DNA of 64,000 nt from assembly GCA_036267155.1 (NCBI GenBank), contig DATAWP010000001.1, forward strand, positions 1 through 64,000. The letters run 5' to 3'. Source of the stretch: PALSA-1353 sp036267155. Its GTDB lineage: Bacteria > Planctomycetota > Phycisphaerae > Tepidisphaerales > Tepidisphaeraceae. Below the pieces are notes generated by a model. It was not told the origin of the DNA. It did not search any database and was given only the letters and a program-made list of their open reading frames with translations. This document shows, one piece after another, positions 1 through 7,336 of the stretch (position 1 is the stretch's first letter; every line of letters begins with the position of its first letter). The translations under genes were made by a program, and so were the position numbers.

Positions 1-134
1 CAGCCATCTTTGAATTTATCGAGGTCTTCTACAACCGAAAGAGATTACACAGTGCGTTGGGCTACAAGAGTCCCGAACAGTTCGAGGCTGCCCATCGCGT
101 TTTTCAAAATCCAGCGCCAACGAAAAATGGGTAG
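1..134 (+). CDS. IS3-family transposase, C-terminal end (cut by window edge)
   Basis: Reading frame 3 is open from the window edge to the TAG at 132-134 and encodes 43 residues. These include FYNRKRLHSALGYKSPEQFE, the hallmark C-terminal block of IS3-group OrfB (DDE) transposases, with the YNxxRxHxxLGxxxP signature around the last helix of the integrase core. The rest of the element lies to the left of the window. I could not recognise a terminal inverted repeat between 135 and 351, so the element's right boundary is unknown. An insertion sequence next to the glycosyltransferase gene suggests this chromosome edge has been mobile. Family assignment is confident; whether the copy is intact cannot be judged. 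Confidence 0.85.
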   Translation, partial: AIFEFIEVFYNRKRLHSALGYKSPEQFEAAHRVFQNPAPTKNG

Positions 135-351
135 GACCAGAGAAGACATTCTCCGAATTTGGAGCGACCTTGGCACTAAAGTCGAGATATCGAGGGCGGT
201 CTCTAACTTTAAAGGAGTTCTAAAACTACGGGATTGGCTAGCCCACGGACGTTGGTGGACGCCGAAGTTGGGGCGGGCGGATGGATACGATCCAATTGGC
301 GTTTTCGAAATCTGCAATCAACTGTTGGGGGCGATTGCTTGAATCCGCGCG

Positions 352-1515
352 TTAATTTGATTCGGAATCGCAAATTAGTTTGTACAATCGCTCCAGTTCT
401 TGAACCATTTCCTTCGCATCAAATCTCCCGAGCGCAAACTCCCTTCCCGCCTGGCCCATGCGGCGTCGCAGCGGTTCGTCCTTGAGCAGCGTGCGAATCG
501 CCTCGGAAAGCTTTCGCACGTCGAACGGGGGAAGAATCATGCCGGTGATTTCGTGCTGGACGCCCTCGCGATTTCCGTCGATGTCGTACGCGATCTCTGG
601 GATTCCCGCCAATCCCGCCTGCGGGAGGGCCCGGGCCAGCCCCTCCCGTCGCGAAGGATGCACCAGAATATCCATCGCGCCGGTCAATTCCGGCACGCGC
701 TGCGGCGGGACCATGCCGGTCAGAATGAACCGGTCACGCAATCCCACTCGTTCCATTTCCGCTTCGAATTTTCCGCGCAAAAGGCCATCGCCCACCCAGA
801 GGAATCGCAGATTGGGGAAATCCGCGCACAATTGCGGCGCGATTTGCAACAAATCCTCGTGGCCTTTCAGCTCGAACAGCCGGGCGATGGTGCCGACGAC
901 GATGTGTTCGTCTTTCAATCCCAGGGATTGACGCATCTGCTGGCGCGAAATCGGCGGATGGAGAAACGGCTCGGTCTCCATGCCGCTGTAGATCGTCACA
1001 TATTGCTCGGGGGTTCCAACTCCGGCCGCCAGCGATTGCTCGCGCATGGCGTCGGCAACGCAGACGATGCGCGTCGTCAGCGGCGCGGCACGTTTTTCCA
1101 GAATCTTGTAAAACCAGTTGACGGTCGCGTGCGTCGAAGCGGTGAACGCCAGGCCGTGGATCGTATGCACGACCGCGGGAACATTCGCGCGGCGGGCGGC
1201 GCGCCGACCCAAAATGCCTGCCTTGCTGGAATGCGTGTGAACGATAGCGGGCTGAATCTCGCGCAGCAGGCTCACGAGTCGGCGATAGGTGCGAAAGTCT
1301 CTGCTTGGCCGAATGGCCCGGCGCATCTCATCGACGACGATCACGCGATATCCGTCGCTCTGTGCCCGCTCCAGCAGCGAGCCTTCCGGCCCGATGGCCG
1401 GGCCGGTGATCAGCGTCACATCATGCCCCAGTTCGTGCTGTCCCCGGCAGGAAAGCAGCGTGTTTTCCTGCGCTCCACCGATGATCAAGCGGGTGATGAT
1501 GTGGACGATTTTCAG
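352..1515 (-). CDS. GT4-type glycosyltransferase
   Basis: A GT-B glycosyltransferase of about 387 residues, likely acting at the cytoplasmic face to transfer a nucleotide-activated sugar to a lipid-linked or surface glycan. The N-terminal Rossmann domain begins IVHIITR and contains GGAQENTL. The C-terminal half has VGTIARLFELKGHEDLL, the usual donor-domain opening, and HPSRREGL, matching the EX7E region. The first conventional start is TTG at 1488, but that would cut off the conserved first strand. The frame continues upstream to a CTG at 1515-1513 that overlaps the asd stop as CTGA, with GGAG about 8 nt before it. I therefore prefer CTG and translational coupling to asd. Sugar specificity cannot be read from the sequence. 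Confidence 0.85.
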   Translation of the reverse strand: MKIVHIITRLIIGGAQENTLLSCRGQHELGHDVTLITGPAIGPEGSLLERAQSDGYRVIVVDEMRRAIRPSRDFRTYRRLVSLLREIQPAIVHTHSSKAGILGRRAARRANVPAVVHTIHGLAFTASTHATVNWFYKILEKRAAPLTTRIVCVADAMREQSLAAGVGTPEQYVTIYSGMETEPFLHPPISRQQMRQSLGLKDEHIVVGTIARLFELKGHEDLLQIAPQLCADFPNLRFLWVGDGLLRGKFEAEMERVGLRDRFILTGMVPPQRVPELTGAMDILVHPSRREGLARALPQAGLAGIPEIAYDIDGNREGVQHEITGMILPPFDVRKLSEAIRTLLKDEPLRRRMGQAGREFALGRFDAKEMVQELERLYKLICDSESN

Positions 1516-2513
1516 ATCAATTTCTCCGCAATCTGCACCGCGTTCGTGGCCGCGCCTTTGCGAATCTGGTCGCCGCTGACGAACAGTTCGATTCCCCGGC
1601 CGTCGTCGCGGCTGATATCCTGACGAATCCGGCCGACCAGAACATCATCCTGCCCGCTGGCCTCCAGCGGCATCGGGAAATGATTCTTGTCCCGATCGTC
1701 CACGATCCGAACGCCCGGGGCGCGGGAGAGGATTTGGCGGACCTCTTCCGGCGTGATCGGCCGCTCGAATTCGAGATTGATCGATTCACTGTGGGCACGG
1801 GGAATCGGGACGCGGACGCACGTGGCCGAGATCATGATCCGCGGATCGCCGAAAATCTTCCGTGTTTCGTTCACCATTTTATTTTCCTCTTCGTTGTAGC
1901 CGTTGTCGGCAATCTTCGTGTTATGGCTGAATAGGTTGTGCACGATCTGGTGCGGAAAGAGCGATCGATCGATCTTGTCGCCCTTGACGTATGCATGAAT
2001 CTGTTGTTCCAGCTCGCGCAGGCCGGCCGCCCCGGCGCCGCTGACGGCTTGGTAGGTGCTGACGACGACCCGCCGAATACGGTTGGCCTTGTGCAGCGGC
2101 CAGACGGGCACATTCATGATGATGGTGCTGCAATTCGGGTTGGCGATCAGGCCGTTGTGTTTGGCGATCTGCTCGGGATTCACTTCCGGCACGACCAGGG
2201 GCACGCCCTGCTTCATGCGGAAGGCCGAGGTGTTGTCCACCACGACGGCTCCAGCCGCCACGGCGGCGGGGGCGAATTCCCGGCTGACGCTTCCGCCGGC
2301 GGAAAAAAATGCGATCTTCACATTCTTGAAACTTTCCTTGGTTAGTTCCTGAACGGAGAACGTCTTGCCGGCAAATTCGAGTTTCTTTCCAGCGCTTCGG
2401 GCGCTGGCCAGAAGCGACAGGTTGCCGATGGGGAATTTCCGCTGGGCCAGGACGAGCAGGAGTTCCTGTCCCACCGCGCCGGTTGCGCCGACGATCGCCA
2501 CATTTACCGCCAT
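1512..2513 (-). CDS. asd: aspartate-semialdehyde dehydrogenase
   Basis: Catalyses NADPH-dependent reduction of aspartyl phosphate to aspartate semialdehyde, the branch point to lysine/diaminopimelate, threonine and methionine. The 333-residue protein starts with the NADP-binding GATGAVGQELL. It has the active-site cysteine in NPNCST and the C-terminal RVPIPRAHSES block with the catalytic His. The ATG at 2513 was chosen because it is preceded by GGAG at good spacing (GGAGAGTGTC-ATG) and gives the usual family length; an upstream in-frame start at 2567 would add an unrelated tail. The stop overlaps the start of the downstream glycosyltransferase, so the two are probably co-translated. Confidence 0.95.
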   Translation of the reverse strand: MAVNVAIVGATGAVGQELLLVLAQRKFPIGNLSLLASARSAGKKLEFAGKTFSVQELTKESFKNVKIAFFSAGGSVSREFAPAAVAAGAVVVDNTSAFRMKQGVPLVVPEVNPEQIAKHNGLIANPNCSTIIMNVPVWPLHKANRIRRVVVSTYQAVSGAGAAGLRELEQQIHAYVKGDKIDRSLFPHQIVHNLFSHNTKIADNGYNEEENKMVNETRKIFGDPRIMISATCVRVPIPRAHSESINLEFERPITPEEVRQILSRAPGVRIVDDRDKNHFPMPLEASGQDDVLVGRIRQDISRDDGRGIELFVSGDQIRKGAATNAVQIAEKLI

Positions 2514-2785
2514 GACACTCTCCAAAACAAAATCAGCCACGGAACACCGACCGATTTTTAAGAGCAAGCTGCCAAAAACCTACGGGAGCGGAACAGTCGC
2601 CGTCGGGACTGTTACTTCGCTCGCGTCGTTTTCGTGCTCGTCTTGTACATCGGCTTATTCCGCGGCCTTATAGTGAACAACGTATCTGAATTTACTGCAA
2701 TACAGGCGTGAATTGTGCCAAAACGCGGTGTGGGTTGCAAGGAGTTTTCGGCGGTTAGTCAGCGGTCAAAATGAAGACCGTCAGT

Positions 2786-3199
2786 TCATACAGGCAGGAC
2801 CTTCAATCCCACGGCACGGGCACAGCGCCGAATCGCAGCATCAAACGTGGCGAGTGGAGCGCGTTGCCGGTGGGCCAGTTCGATGTAGGCGGCATCATAC
2901 GCGGTGAGCCGATGCTGTCTGCCAATGTTAAGGATATCGTCGCTGATCCGATGCCGTGGAGCGTCGTCGGTTTGGATTGGCAGTGCTTGGAGGAGTTTCA
3001 GGAATGCGGCCGATTCGGCTTCCGCTTTGCGGTTGCGGCGCTCACCCATCAAAATGCCGTTCTCCAACTCGGACCACCATAGAGTCGGAACCAGAAGACC
3101 ATCTCGCTCAATTCGCGCAAGCACGTCCAATGCCCGCTTGGTGTGCTCCTCTTCAAAAAACCAGGCGAGGACCACCGAAATATCCGCGACAACACTCAA
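2786..3199 (-). CDS. VapC-like PIN-domain toxin
   Basis: A 137-residue PIN-domain ribonuclease, the toxin of a type II toxin-antitoxin pair. VADISVVLAWFFEEE carries the first acidic residue and the typical early acid after it. The middle LWWSELENGIL carries the conserved Glu, and LTAYDAAYIELA carries the C-terminal acidic pair of the Mg-binding site. Length is normal for VapC. The start is a TTG whose bases overlap the antitoxin stop (TTGA at 3196-3199), typical of coupled toxin-antitoxin translation. The pair interrupts the hemL-asd run of minus-strand genes and was probably acquired as a module. Confidence 0.9.
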   Translation of the reverse strand: MSVVADISVVLAWFFEEEHTKRALDVLARIERDGLLVPTLWWSELENGILMGERRNRKAEAESAAFLKLLQALPIQTDDAPRHRISDDILNIGRQHRLTAYDAAYIELAHRQRAPLATFDAAIRRCARAVGLKVLPV

Positions 3200-3435
3200 T
3201 GCCGGCCTTCCTCAATGAGGCCGCGGATCGTGACGCCTTCGGGAAGCCGACTGCGTGGAAAGTTCCTGATCGCCTCCGCGGCGTCGCTTGCCTCCTGGCG
3301 CTGCGCCCTGTCGCTGGGCAGGATGCGGGCAATAGGCTTTCCATGACGGGTTACGATGACGCTCTGGCCATGTTCGACATCATCGAGCACCTGGGCCAGA
3401 TGCGTTTTCAACTCGTAACTGCCGATTTTTCGCAT
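3196..3435 (-). CDS. Phd/YefM-type antitoxin
   Basis: A 79-residue antitoxin that would bind and neutralise the PIN toxin encoded immediately downstream and autorepress the operon. The N-terminal GSYELKTHLAQVLDDVEHGQ, followed by VIVTRHGKPIARILP, is the classic Phd/YefM DNA-binding fold. The C-terminal tail, ending TIRGLIEEGRH, resembles the toxin-wrapping segment of antitoxins paired with VapC. ATG at 3435 is preceded by GAGG. A near-perfect palindrome lies 8 nt upstream of this start. Pairing of a Phd-fold antitoxin with a PIN toxin is common. Confidence 0.9.
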   Translation of the reverse strand: MRKIGSYELKTHLAQVLDDVEHGQSVIVTRHGKPIARILPSDRAQRQEASDAAEAIRNFPRSRLPEGVTIRGLIEEGRH

Positions 3436-3443
3436 GGATCGCC

Positions 3444-3466
3444 TCTGGTCTGAAATTTAGACCAGA
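3444..3466. promoter_or_regulatory. palindromic operator of the toxin-antitoxin pair
   Basis: TCTGGTCT and AGACCAGA form perfect 8-bp inverted arms around a 7-nt A/T-rich spacer (GAAATTT). The palindrome begins 8 bases upstream of the antitoxin ATG. On the minus strand a TTGACC lies further upstream, with a weak GATTCT about 17 nt later next to the palindrome. The position fits autorepression by the antitoxin-toxin complex, which is established for Phd/VapB systems; binding here is inferred. Confidence 0.7.
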
Positions 3467-3509
3467 ATCCCATATCGGCGCATCTTGGTCAAGACGTTAT
3501 TAAAAATTG

Positions 3510-4841
3510 TCATTTTCGCTCCCCGCGCGATGGGTGGGTCGCGGCCATCGCCTTCTTGGCTGCGGTGATGGTCTGAGCGATGTGTTCATCCCCATGCGCC
3601 ATGCCGACGAACATCGCCTCGAACTGGCTGGGGGCGAGAAAGATCCCGTCTTCGAGCATGGCGTGAAAGAATTTGGCGTACGCGGCGGTATCGCAGGCCG
3701 TGGCCTGAGCGAAATTCGTGACAGTCGATCCTTTCTTGACGAAAAATGGGGTCAACATCGATCCGACCCGATTGACCGCCAGCGGCACGCCGGCTTCGTT
3801 GGCGGCCTCCATCAGGCCAGCGGCCAGGGCGGCGCTGCGCGATTCCAGCGTTTCGTAGACGCCGGGCTCTTTGAGGATTCGCAATGTTTCCAATCCGGCG
3901 CTCATGGCCAGCGGATTGCCGCTGAGCGTGCCGGCCTGATAGACGGGGCCGGCGGGGCTGACTTGTTCCATTAAAACCTTGGGGCCACCATAGGCGCCGA
4001 CCGGCAATCCGCCGCCGATGATTTTGCCGAGACAGGTCAGGTCGGGCTTCACTTGATAGATCGCCTGCGCTCCGCCGCGGGCGACGCGGAAGCCGGTCAT
4101 CACTTCATCGAACACCAGAAGCGTGCCGTGCTTCGTGCACAACTCGCGTAATCCTGCCAGATATCCCGGGGCCGGCGGAACGACGCCCATGTTCCCCGCC
4201 ACGGGCTCAACGATGAAGCAGGCAAGTTCGCCGCCATGGTTGGCGAATATTTTTTTCGCCGCGTCCAGATCGTTGTACGGCGCCAGGAGTGTGCTGGCCG
4301 TGATGGATGCGGGAACGCCGGGGCTGGACGGCGTGCCGAGGGTCAGCGCGCCGCTGCCGGCTTGCACCAGCATTGAATCGGCATGGCCATGATAACAACC
4401 GATGCACTTGAGGATCTTGTCCCGTCCAGTGGCGGCCCTGGCCAGGCGAATGGCGCTCATGACGGCCTCGGTGCCGCTGTTGACGAAGCGCACCATTTCG
4501 ATGGCCGGCATCGCGTCGATGATTTCGCCGGCGAGTTGGGTTTCCAACTCGGTGGGGGCGCCATAGCTCGTTCCGCGTCCGATCGCCTTGGCCAGGCTGG
4601 CCACGACGCGCTCGTTGGCGTGCCCGACGATCAGCGGGCCGTAGCTGGCCACATAATCAATATACGAATTGCCGTCGATGTCCTTGATGATGCAACCCTG
4701 CGCCTCTTTGACGAAAACCGGCGTTCCGCCGACGGCTTTGAACGCGCGCACCGGCGACGAGACTCCGCCGGGCATGACCTTGCAAGCTTTCTCGAAAGCG
4801 CTGAGCGAATTGGCGAGGGAACGTGGAGTATTGTCCGGCAT
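3510..4841 (-). CDS. hemL: glutamate-1-semialdehyde 2,1-aminomutase
   Basis: PLP enzyme converting glutamate-1-semialdehyde to 5-aminolevulinate in the C5 route to tetrapyrroles. The 443-residue protein shows PGGVSSPVRAF near the N-terminus, NSGTEAVMSAIRLAR (cofactor phosphate region), GCYHGHAD, FDEVMTGFRVA, and the Schiff-base lysine in CLGKIIGGGLPVGA at about residue 273. The ATG at 4841 has GGGGAA upstream; an in-frame TTG at 4862 would add seven atypical residues, so ATG is preferred. It lies between hpnG and the toxin-antitoxin module on the same strand, with only 23 nt separating it from the hpnG stop, so co-transcription with hpnG is likely. Confidence 0.95.
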   Translation of the reverse strand: MPDNTPRSLANSLSAFEKACKVMPGGVSSPVRAFKAVGGTPVFVKEAQGCIIKDIDGNSYIDYVASYGPLIVGHANERVVASLAKAIGRGTSYGAPTELETQLAGEIIDAMPAIEMVRFVNSGTEAVMSAIRLARAATGRDKILKCIGCYHGHADSMLVQAGSGALTLGTPSSPGVPASITASTLLAPYNDLDAAKKIFANHGGELACFIVEPVAGNMGVVPPAPGYLAGLRELCTKHGTLLVFDEVMTGFRVARGGAQAIYQVKPDLTCLGKIIGGGLPVGAYGGPKVLMEQVSPAGPVYQAGTLSGNPLAMSAGLETLRILKEPGVYETLESRSAALAAGLMEAANEAGVPLAVNRVGSMLTPFFVKKGSTVTNFAQATACDTAAYAKFFHAMLEDGIFLAPSQFEAMFVGMAHGDEHIAQTITAAKKAMAATHPSRGERK

Positions 4842-4864
4842 GGTTTGGTTCCCCGGCGGCAATC

Positions 4865-5518
4865 TTAAAATGCCGCTTCGCTTTGAACAACCTGGCGAAC
4901 GGCCTGCGCCATTTTTCGGGCCGCCAGGCGGGATTGCCTGCCGAGACGAATGAGAGCGGGAATCTGGAATGGATGAATCGCCAATTCCGCGGCCACTGCG
5001 GTGGGGCGTGGTTGGCCGACTTCATCGACCCAGCGCATCATTCGCTCCGGAAGAGCCTGGTCCGCGGGATCGCTGATGGCGCGGATGTTCAGCATCGGCA
5101 AGCCTGCCGACTCGGCGGCCGCTCGCACGATTGCGCCTTCCATATCCACGGCGAGACAGCCAGTTTCCTGAAACAGCCGCCGCTTCTCGGCAACGGTGGC
5201 GGCAAGATGCTCCGAAGTGAAAATTTTGCCGTAACGAATTCCAAGATCCTCACCCAGAGTACTGGGAGAGGGGGAATTGGGGGCAGGGTTGCGGTCGATC
5301 ACAATGTCGCCAACCTTCAAAGTGGGATCGAGCGCACCAGCCAAACCGGCCAAGATTACGCCGGTAAATTCTCCCGGCATTTCAAGCTTTAATCGCTTGG
5401 CCCCAATACCGACGATCTGCAAGCAAACGTCCTGTGACGTCCGCCGACCAAGCTCTGCCGCGACGGCTTTTGATTCCATCGATAACGCGGTCAGTACCAA
5501 CCATTTGCGCGGGATCAC
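4865..5518 (-). CDS. hpnG: adenosylhopane nucleosidase (phosphorylase superfamily)
   Basis: A 217-residue purine nucleoside phosphorylase-superfamily protein. In hopanoid producers HpnG removes adenine from adenosylhopane, giving ribosylhopane on the way to bacteriohopanetetrol-type lipids. Visible motifs are VILAGLAGALDPTLKVGDIV (phosphorylase core), VDMEGAIVRAAAE (substrate-binding MEG), and AISDPAD with the catalytic Asp. It starts at GTG 5518 and is divergent from hpnH, which makes its substrate; that context, more than the fold, supports HpnG over MTA/SAH nucleosidase. Only about 49 bp separate the two starts, so the promoters must overlap or the real hpnG start is further in (ATG at 5479 is possible). 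Confidence 0.88.
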   Translation of the reverse strand: MIPRKWLVLTALSMESKAVAAELGRRTSQDVCLQIVGIGAKRLKLEMPGEFTGVILAGLAGALDPTLKVGDIVIDRNPAPNSPSPSTLGEDLGIRYGKIFTSEHLAATVAEKRRLFQETGCLAVDMEGAIVRAAAESAGLPMLNIRAISDPADQALPERMMRWVDEVGQPRPTAVAAELAIHPFQIPALIRLGRQSRLAARKMAQAVRQVVQSEAAF

Positions 5519-5567
5519 GATCCGCTATTGTACCTGAGACCCGCCCCACGGTATGCTTCTTGGTGCC

Positions 5568-6692
5568 ATGGCTGTGCCAGTATCTCAAATGTGGACGGTC
5601 GCAACCTACGTATTGCGACAGAAATTAACCGGTCGCAAGCGATATCCCCTGGTCCTGATGCTTGAGCCGCTGTTTCGCTGCAATCTTGCTTGCGCGGGCT
5701 GCGGGAAGATTCAGTACCCGGCCCATATCCTCAAGAAGAATCTCACCCCGGAGCAATGTTTCAAGGCCGTCGAGGAATGCGGAGCGCCGATGGTCAGCAT
5801 TCCCGGCGGCGAGCCGTTGCTTCATCCGCAGATCGATCAGATCGTCGCGGGCCTGGTGGCCAGGCGGAAATATATCTATCTCTGCACCAACGCGCTGCTG
5901 CTGAAGGAAAAGATCGATCTGTTCAAGCCGAGCAAATACCTGACCTTCAGCGTTCACATGGATGGACAGAAGGAACATCACGATTTTTCCGTGTGCCGCG
6001 AAGGCGGATTTGACATCGCCCTGGAGGCGATCCGCGAAGCGGTGAAGCGCGGGTTCCGTGTCACGACCAACACGACGCTGTTCGACGGAACCGATCCCGG
6101 CAGCGTTCGGGCGTTTTTCGACGAGATGATGGAGTTGGGCGTCGAAGGAATGATGCTTTCGCCGGGCTACAGCTACGACAAGGCTCCGGACCAGCAGCAT
6201 TTCCTGGGCCGGGCCCGCACGCGCCGGCTATTCCACGCTATTCTCAGCAACCGAAGCAAGCATTGGAAATTCAATCAGAGTCCGCTGTTCCTCGAATTCC
6301 TGATGGGTCGCCGGCATTACAAATGCACGCCCTGGGGAATGCCGACGTACAACATGTTCGGCTGGCAGAAGCCGTGCTATCTGCTTCAGGACGGATATTG
6401 CGACAGCTTTGCGGAGCTGATCGAGACAACGGAATGGGAGCGCTACGGCACCGAGAGCGGCAACCGCAAATGCGCCAACTGCATGGTGCACAGCGGCTAC
6501 GAGGCCAGCGCGGTGGACGACACGTTCGGTTCCGTCGCCGGCCTTTTGCGTGCCGCACGAGCCACGCTCTTCGGCGGGGCCTATGCGGACAAGAAAGCGC
6601 TGGAATCTCTCAAGCAGCCATTCCCCGCCGCGCCGGAGCAGATCGTTCCGTTGACGGTCAAGCAATCGCAACGGGAAATGGAAACGGTATGA
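5568..6692 (+). CDS. hpnH: adenosylhopane synthase, radical SAM protein HpnH
   Basis: Radical SAM enzyme that adds a 5'-deoxyadenosyl group to diploptene, the first step of C35 hopanoid side-chain building at the membrane. The 374-residue protein contains FRCNLACAGCGKIQYP, which holds the CxxxCxxC iron-sulfur motif, then SIPGGEPLLHP (GGE SAM-binding motif). A C-terminal cysteine pair sits in RKCANCMVHSGYEA. ATG 5568 gives MAVPVSQMWTVATYVL, matching the usual HpnH N-terminus; the ATG five codons earlier is less likely. It diverges from hpnG and is followed by a hairpin and a small unknown gene. Confidence 0.96.
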   Translation: MAVPVSQMWTVATYVLRQKLTGRKRYPLVLMLEPLFRCNLACAGCGKIQYPAHILKKNLTPEQCFKAVEECGAPMVSIPGGEPLLHPQIDQIVAGLVARRKYIYLCTNALLLKEKIDLFKPSKYLTFSVHMDGQKEHHDFSVCREGGFDIALEAIREAVKRGFRVTTNTTLFDGTDPGSVRAFFDEMMELGVEGMMLSPGYSYDKAPDQQHFLGRARTRRLFHAILSNRSKHWKFNQSPLFLEFLMGRRHYKCTPWGMPTYNMFGWQKPCYLLQDGYCDSFAELIETTEWERYGTESGNRKCANCMVHSGYEASAVDDTFGSVAGLLRAARATLFGGAYADKKALESLKQPFPAAPEQIVPLTVKQSQREMETV

Positions 6693-6709
6693 TGAGCAAA
6701 GCAATGTCA

Positions 6710-6735
6710 AAGCCCCGGATGTACATCCGGGGCTT
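6710..6735. repeat. 26-bp perfect palindrome after hpnH
   Basis: A perfect self-complementary 26-mer (arms AAGCCCCGGATGT / ACATCCGGGGCTT) starts 18 nt after the hpnH stop. It has no T-run, so it is not a standard Rho-independent terminator. A similar hairpin with GGAT...ATCC at its core lies downstream of ahcY (62851-62877). It may stabilise the hpnH transcript end or belong to a dispersed palindromic repeat family. Confidence 0.7.
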
Positions 6736-6776
6736 CGAAGACCCGTCCCGTTTCGATCAACCAATTTGATGCCGCC

Positions 6777-7205
6777 ATGCCCCAGGAAACCAAAGCCCAT
6801 CCGTTCAATGCCGACGATGCTGAAATCGTTCCCGGCTTTGAGCACGAAAATCTCGAAGGCGCGATTCCCTCGATGGCCACGGATGACGAAATCCGCGCGG
6901 CACTGGAAAAAGCGTTCGACTACCGCGGCGATGTGACAATCACCCGCAAGGACGGCAGCGCGGTCGAGGGGTACATTTTCGATCGCCGCAGCAACGGCAA
7001 AACGATGGCCGATTGCGTCGTGCGGCTTTTCCCCAAGGATCGCGACGAGAAAATCTCCGTGTCATACGGCGATATTGCCCGTCTGGTTTTCACGGGCCGC
7101 GATACTGCCGCGGGCAAAAGCTTTGAGACGTGGGTAAAAAAATACCGCGAGAAAAAGGCGGCGGGCGAAAAGAACATTCGACTGGAGCCGGAAAAGCTGG
7201 ATTGA
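6777..7205 (+). CDS. hypothetical protein downstream of hpnH
   Basis: A 142-residue soluble protein without signal peptide or membrane segment; I do not recognise a named family. The first 30 residues are acidic. A compact beta-rich centre follows (VTITRKDGSAVEGYIFDRRS, then ADCVVRLFP and KISVSYGDIARLVFTGRDTA). A charged lysine-rich tail contains KKYREKKAAGEKN. The centre resembles small SH3/Sm-like barrels, for example Rof-type folds, but this is only a shape impression. It sits 84 nt after hpnH on the same strand, separated by the palindrome at 6710. Possible roles are accessory to adenosylhopane formation or unrelated RNA/protein binding. Confidence 0.7.
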   Translation: MPQETKAHPFNADDAEIVPGFEHENLEGAIPSMATDDEIRAALEKAFDYRGDVTITRKDGSAVEGYIFDRRSNGKTMADCVVRLFPKDRDEKISVSYGDIARLVFTGRDTAAGKSFETWVKKYREKKAAGEKNIRLEPEKLD

Positions 7206-7336
7206 GTCGCGCCTACGGATGAACCGGCGAATTCGTTTCGGCACTGGCGATGGTTACGGGGGCTGCGGCAAGGGGCGGCGGACTCAGGCGCGATCACTGC
7301 ATTCCCGTTTCCAACTGGATGATCCGTCGCGGCGTG

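Noticed and set aside
135..351. Right terminal inverted repeat of the IS3-family element
   Set aside because: A weak CTCC-GAATT-TGGAG dyad near 152-165 was noticed, but without the left end it cannot be matched.
400..1623. 407-aa plus-strand open frame
   Set aside because: Antisense to the glycosyltransferase and the asd end; no recognisable domain.
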